Positions 5,402-6,407 of a stretch of DNA of 6,407 nucleotides are shown one piece after another. Position 1 is the stretch's first letter, and the number at the start of each line of letters is the position of its first letter. A program made the translations under genes and the position numbers. The stretch comes from Gemmatimonadales bacterium (GTDB lineage Bacteria; Gemmatimonadota; Gemmatimonadetes; Gemmatimonadales; GWC2-71-9): NCBI GenBank assembly GCA_013003805.1, contig JABDII010000486.1, positions 1-6,407 of the forward strand, read 5' to 3'. The notes under the pieces were generated by a model. That model saw only the letters and a program-made list of their open reading frames with translations. It did no database searches and was not told the DNA's origin.

Positions 5402-6349
5402 ATGCGTTCACATCACCTGCGGTCGTCATTCCTTGTCGCCCTCGTCATGGCGTTAGGGTTGTCCGCCTGCGGCGATTCGGCCGGCGTCGATACCGATAGC
5501 CAGGTCGCGCTGAGCGCGGCGGAAGTGGCCGACATCGGCGACACGTTTGAAGACGAAGCGGATCTTTCCTTCGGGGCTCTCTTCCATCGCGGGACGCTGG
5601 GGTGGTTCGATCTGTCCCTGAGCAATCTCAAGGTGCTATTCCCGCCGGGTTCCAGGCCACACCTCCCAACTCCGCTCATTGCCTGTCTCAGTGTGAGCCC
5701 GCTTCCGCTCGAGGATCCCGATGGCGATGGGGTCCCGACGGAACTGACGGCGATGTTCGGGGAGGATGATTGTTCGTTTAGTAGCCGGCGTGGTGGCGGC
5801 GCTTCGTTTGCGCTGACGGGTACCTTCCGACTTACCGATCCGTTCCCCAATACTGCTGGATATGATCTCGACGAAACGTTCGAGAATTTCGGGCACACGC
5901 ACACATCCGCAAACGGGTCGCGTTCATTTCAGGCAACCCGAAACGGCACCCGAAGCGTACGGCAAGCCGGTGACGTCCTGACGGCGACCGAGCAGCTCAC
6001 CAGTGTGTGGACCGGAACGCTCGGACCCGAAAGGACGGTCATGTCGGATTGGATGGTCGAGTTTACGGGGGATGCCGCGATCGTGTTCGGTGACCCACTG
6101 CCGAGCGGATCGATTACGGTCGACGGAGCCTGGTCGCTCATTCGGGGCCGGCAGGCCCGTGATTTCGTCGTATCCACCGTGACCCCGCTGGTCTACGACG
6201 CCACCTGCGCCGCGAAGCGTCCCAGCCGCCGCATCACCGCCGGAGAGCTCCATGCCGAGCTGATGGTAGATGGCGTGCTGCGAGGAACCCTCTCGGTGAT
6301 ATGGAATGGGTGTGACATGGCGCCCACGCGGCAGTTTACCCCGGCCTGA
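5402..6349 (+). CDS. Putative lipoprotein of unknown function (315 aa)
   Basis: I do not recognise a family. The first 23 residues form a standard lipoprotein signal: a basic start (MRSHHLR), a hydrophobic core (FLVALVMALG) and the lipobox LSAC, with C23 as the lipid-modified residue followed by GDS. The product should be anchored in the envelope. The +2 residue is Gly, so the inner-membrane retention signal Asp is absent and export to an outer membrane is possible. The mature part is polar, rich in Thr, Ser, Gly and Asp, and looks mainly beta-strand. It contains DPDGDGVP (105-112), which resembles a short calcium-binding loop. Four further cysteines (95, 124, 269, 304) could form two disulfides. 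I prefer the ATG at 5402 over the in-frame ATG at 5375 (324 aa) because of the GAGG site and the position of the candidate promoter. The gene is divergent from the decarboxylase and appears to be a single-gene unit. Confidence 0.8.
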   Translation: MRSHHLRSSFLVALVMALGLSACGDSAGVDTDSQVALSAAEVADIGDTFEDEADLSFGALFHRGTLGWFDLSLSNLKVLFPPGSRPHLPTPLIACLSVSPLPLEDPDGDGVPTELTAMFGEDDCSFSSRRGGGASFALTGTFRLTDPFPNTAGYDLDETFENFGHTHTSANGSRSFQATRNGTRSVRQAGDVLTATEQLTSVWTGTLGPERTVMSDWMVEFTGDAAIVFGDPLPSGSITVDGAWSLIRGRQARDFVVSTVTPLVYDATCAAKRPSRRITAGELHAELMVDGVLRGTLSVIWNGCDMAPTRQFTPA

Positions 6350-6385
6350 TCTCTCGGGTCGGGCGCGGGTCCGGATGATAGCGAG

Positions 6386-6407
6386 GCGCGGCTCAGCAGA
6401 GCCGCGC
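6386..6407 (+). terminator. Candidate terminator hairpin after the lipoprotein gene
   Basis: The arms GCGCGGCTC (6386-6394) and GAGCCGCGC (6399-6407) are perfectly complementary over 9 bp with an AGCA loop, 36 bases after the TGA stop. The window ends at the last base of the stem, so whether a T run follows is not visible. The position and GC-rich stem fit an intrinsic terminator. Confidence 0.6.

Overview
The window is GC-rich, densely coded bacterial DNA with six complete protein genes and one partial one. I see no rRNA, tRNA, CRISPR array, transposase or integrase. The codon style is high-GC. Several features together suggest a Gemmatimonadota-like bacterium: the MscS-type N-terminus with its VVVRGDTLFQLYG...GPFTP segment, the LSAC-GDS lipoprotein signal, and the mix of genes. 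That is inference from general familiarity, not from a marker gene.

Left block, minus strand, 2652 down to 1. A small, very basic unrecognised protein (120 aa) comes first. After a 51-bp gap holding a 7-bp-stem hairpin comes a nucleoside hydrolase (322 aa). Its stop overlaps the start of a ribokinase (313 aa) in an ATGA tetranucleotide. After a further 42 bp comes the exported N-terminus of a probable mechanosensitive-channel protein, cut by the window edge. The hydrolase and ribokinase form a coherent two-step path: nucleoside to base plus ribose, then ribose to ribose-5-phosphate for the pentose phosphate pathway. The hydrolase keeps its calcium site and general base. It has proline where the classical family has the catalytic histidine, so its substrate range is open.

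Middle block. From the divergent region 2653-2738 a CapA-family protein (341 aa, no signal peptide) is read to the right. It ends tail-to-tail with a PLP-dependent group II decarboxylase (496 aa) read to the left; their stop codons overlap within TTAG, so no intergenic terminator separates them.

Right block. A 150-bp divergent region (5252-5401) holds one candidate promoter for the decarboxylase, which would make a leaderless mRNA, and one for a lipoprotein of unknown function (315 aa). The lipoprotein gene is followed by a perfect 9-bp-stem hairpin that ends exactly at the window edge.

Overall this looks like ordinary chromosomal metabolic and envelope DNA. I found no convincing new multi-gene system. 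The points most worth a second look are the non-canonical nucleoside hydrolase coupled to ribokinase, the unrecognised basic protein ahead of it, and the leaderless arrangement of the decarboxylase.
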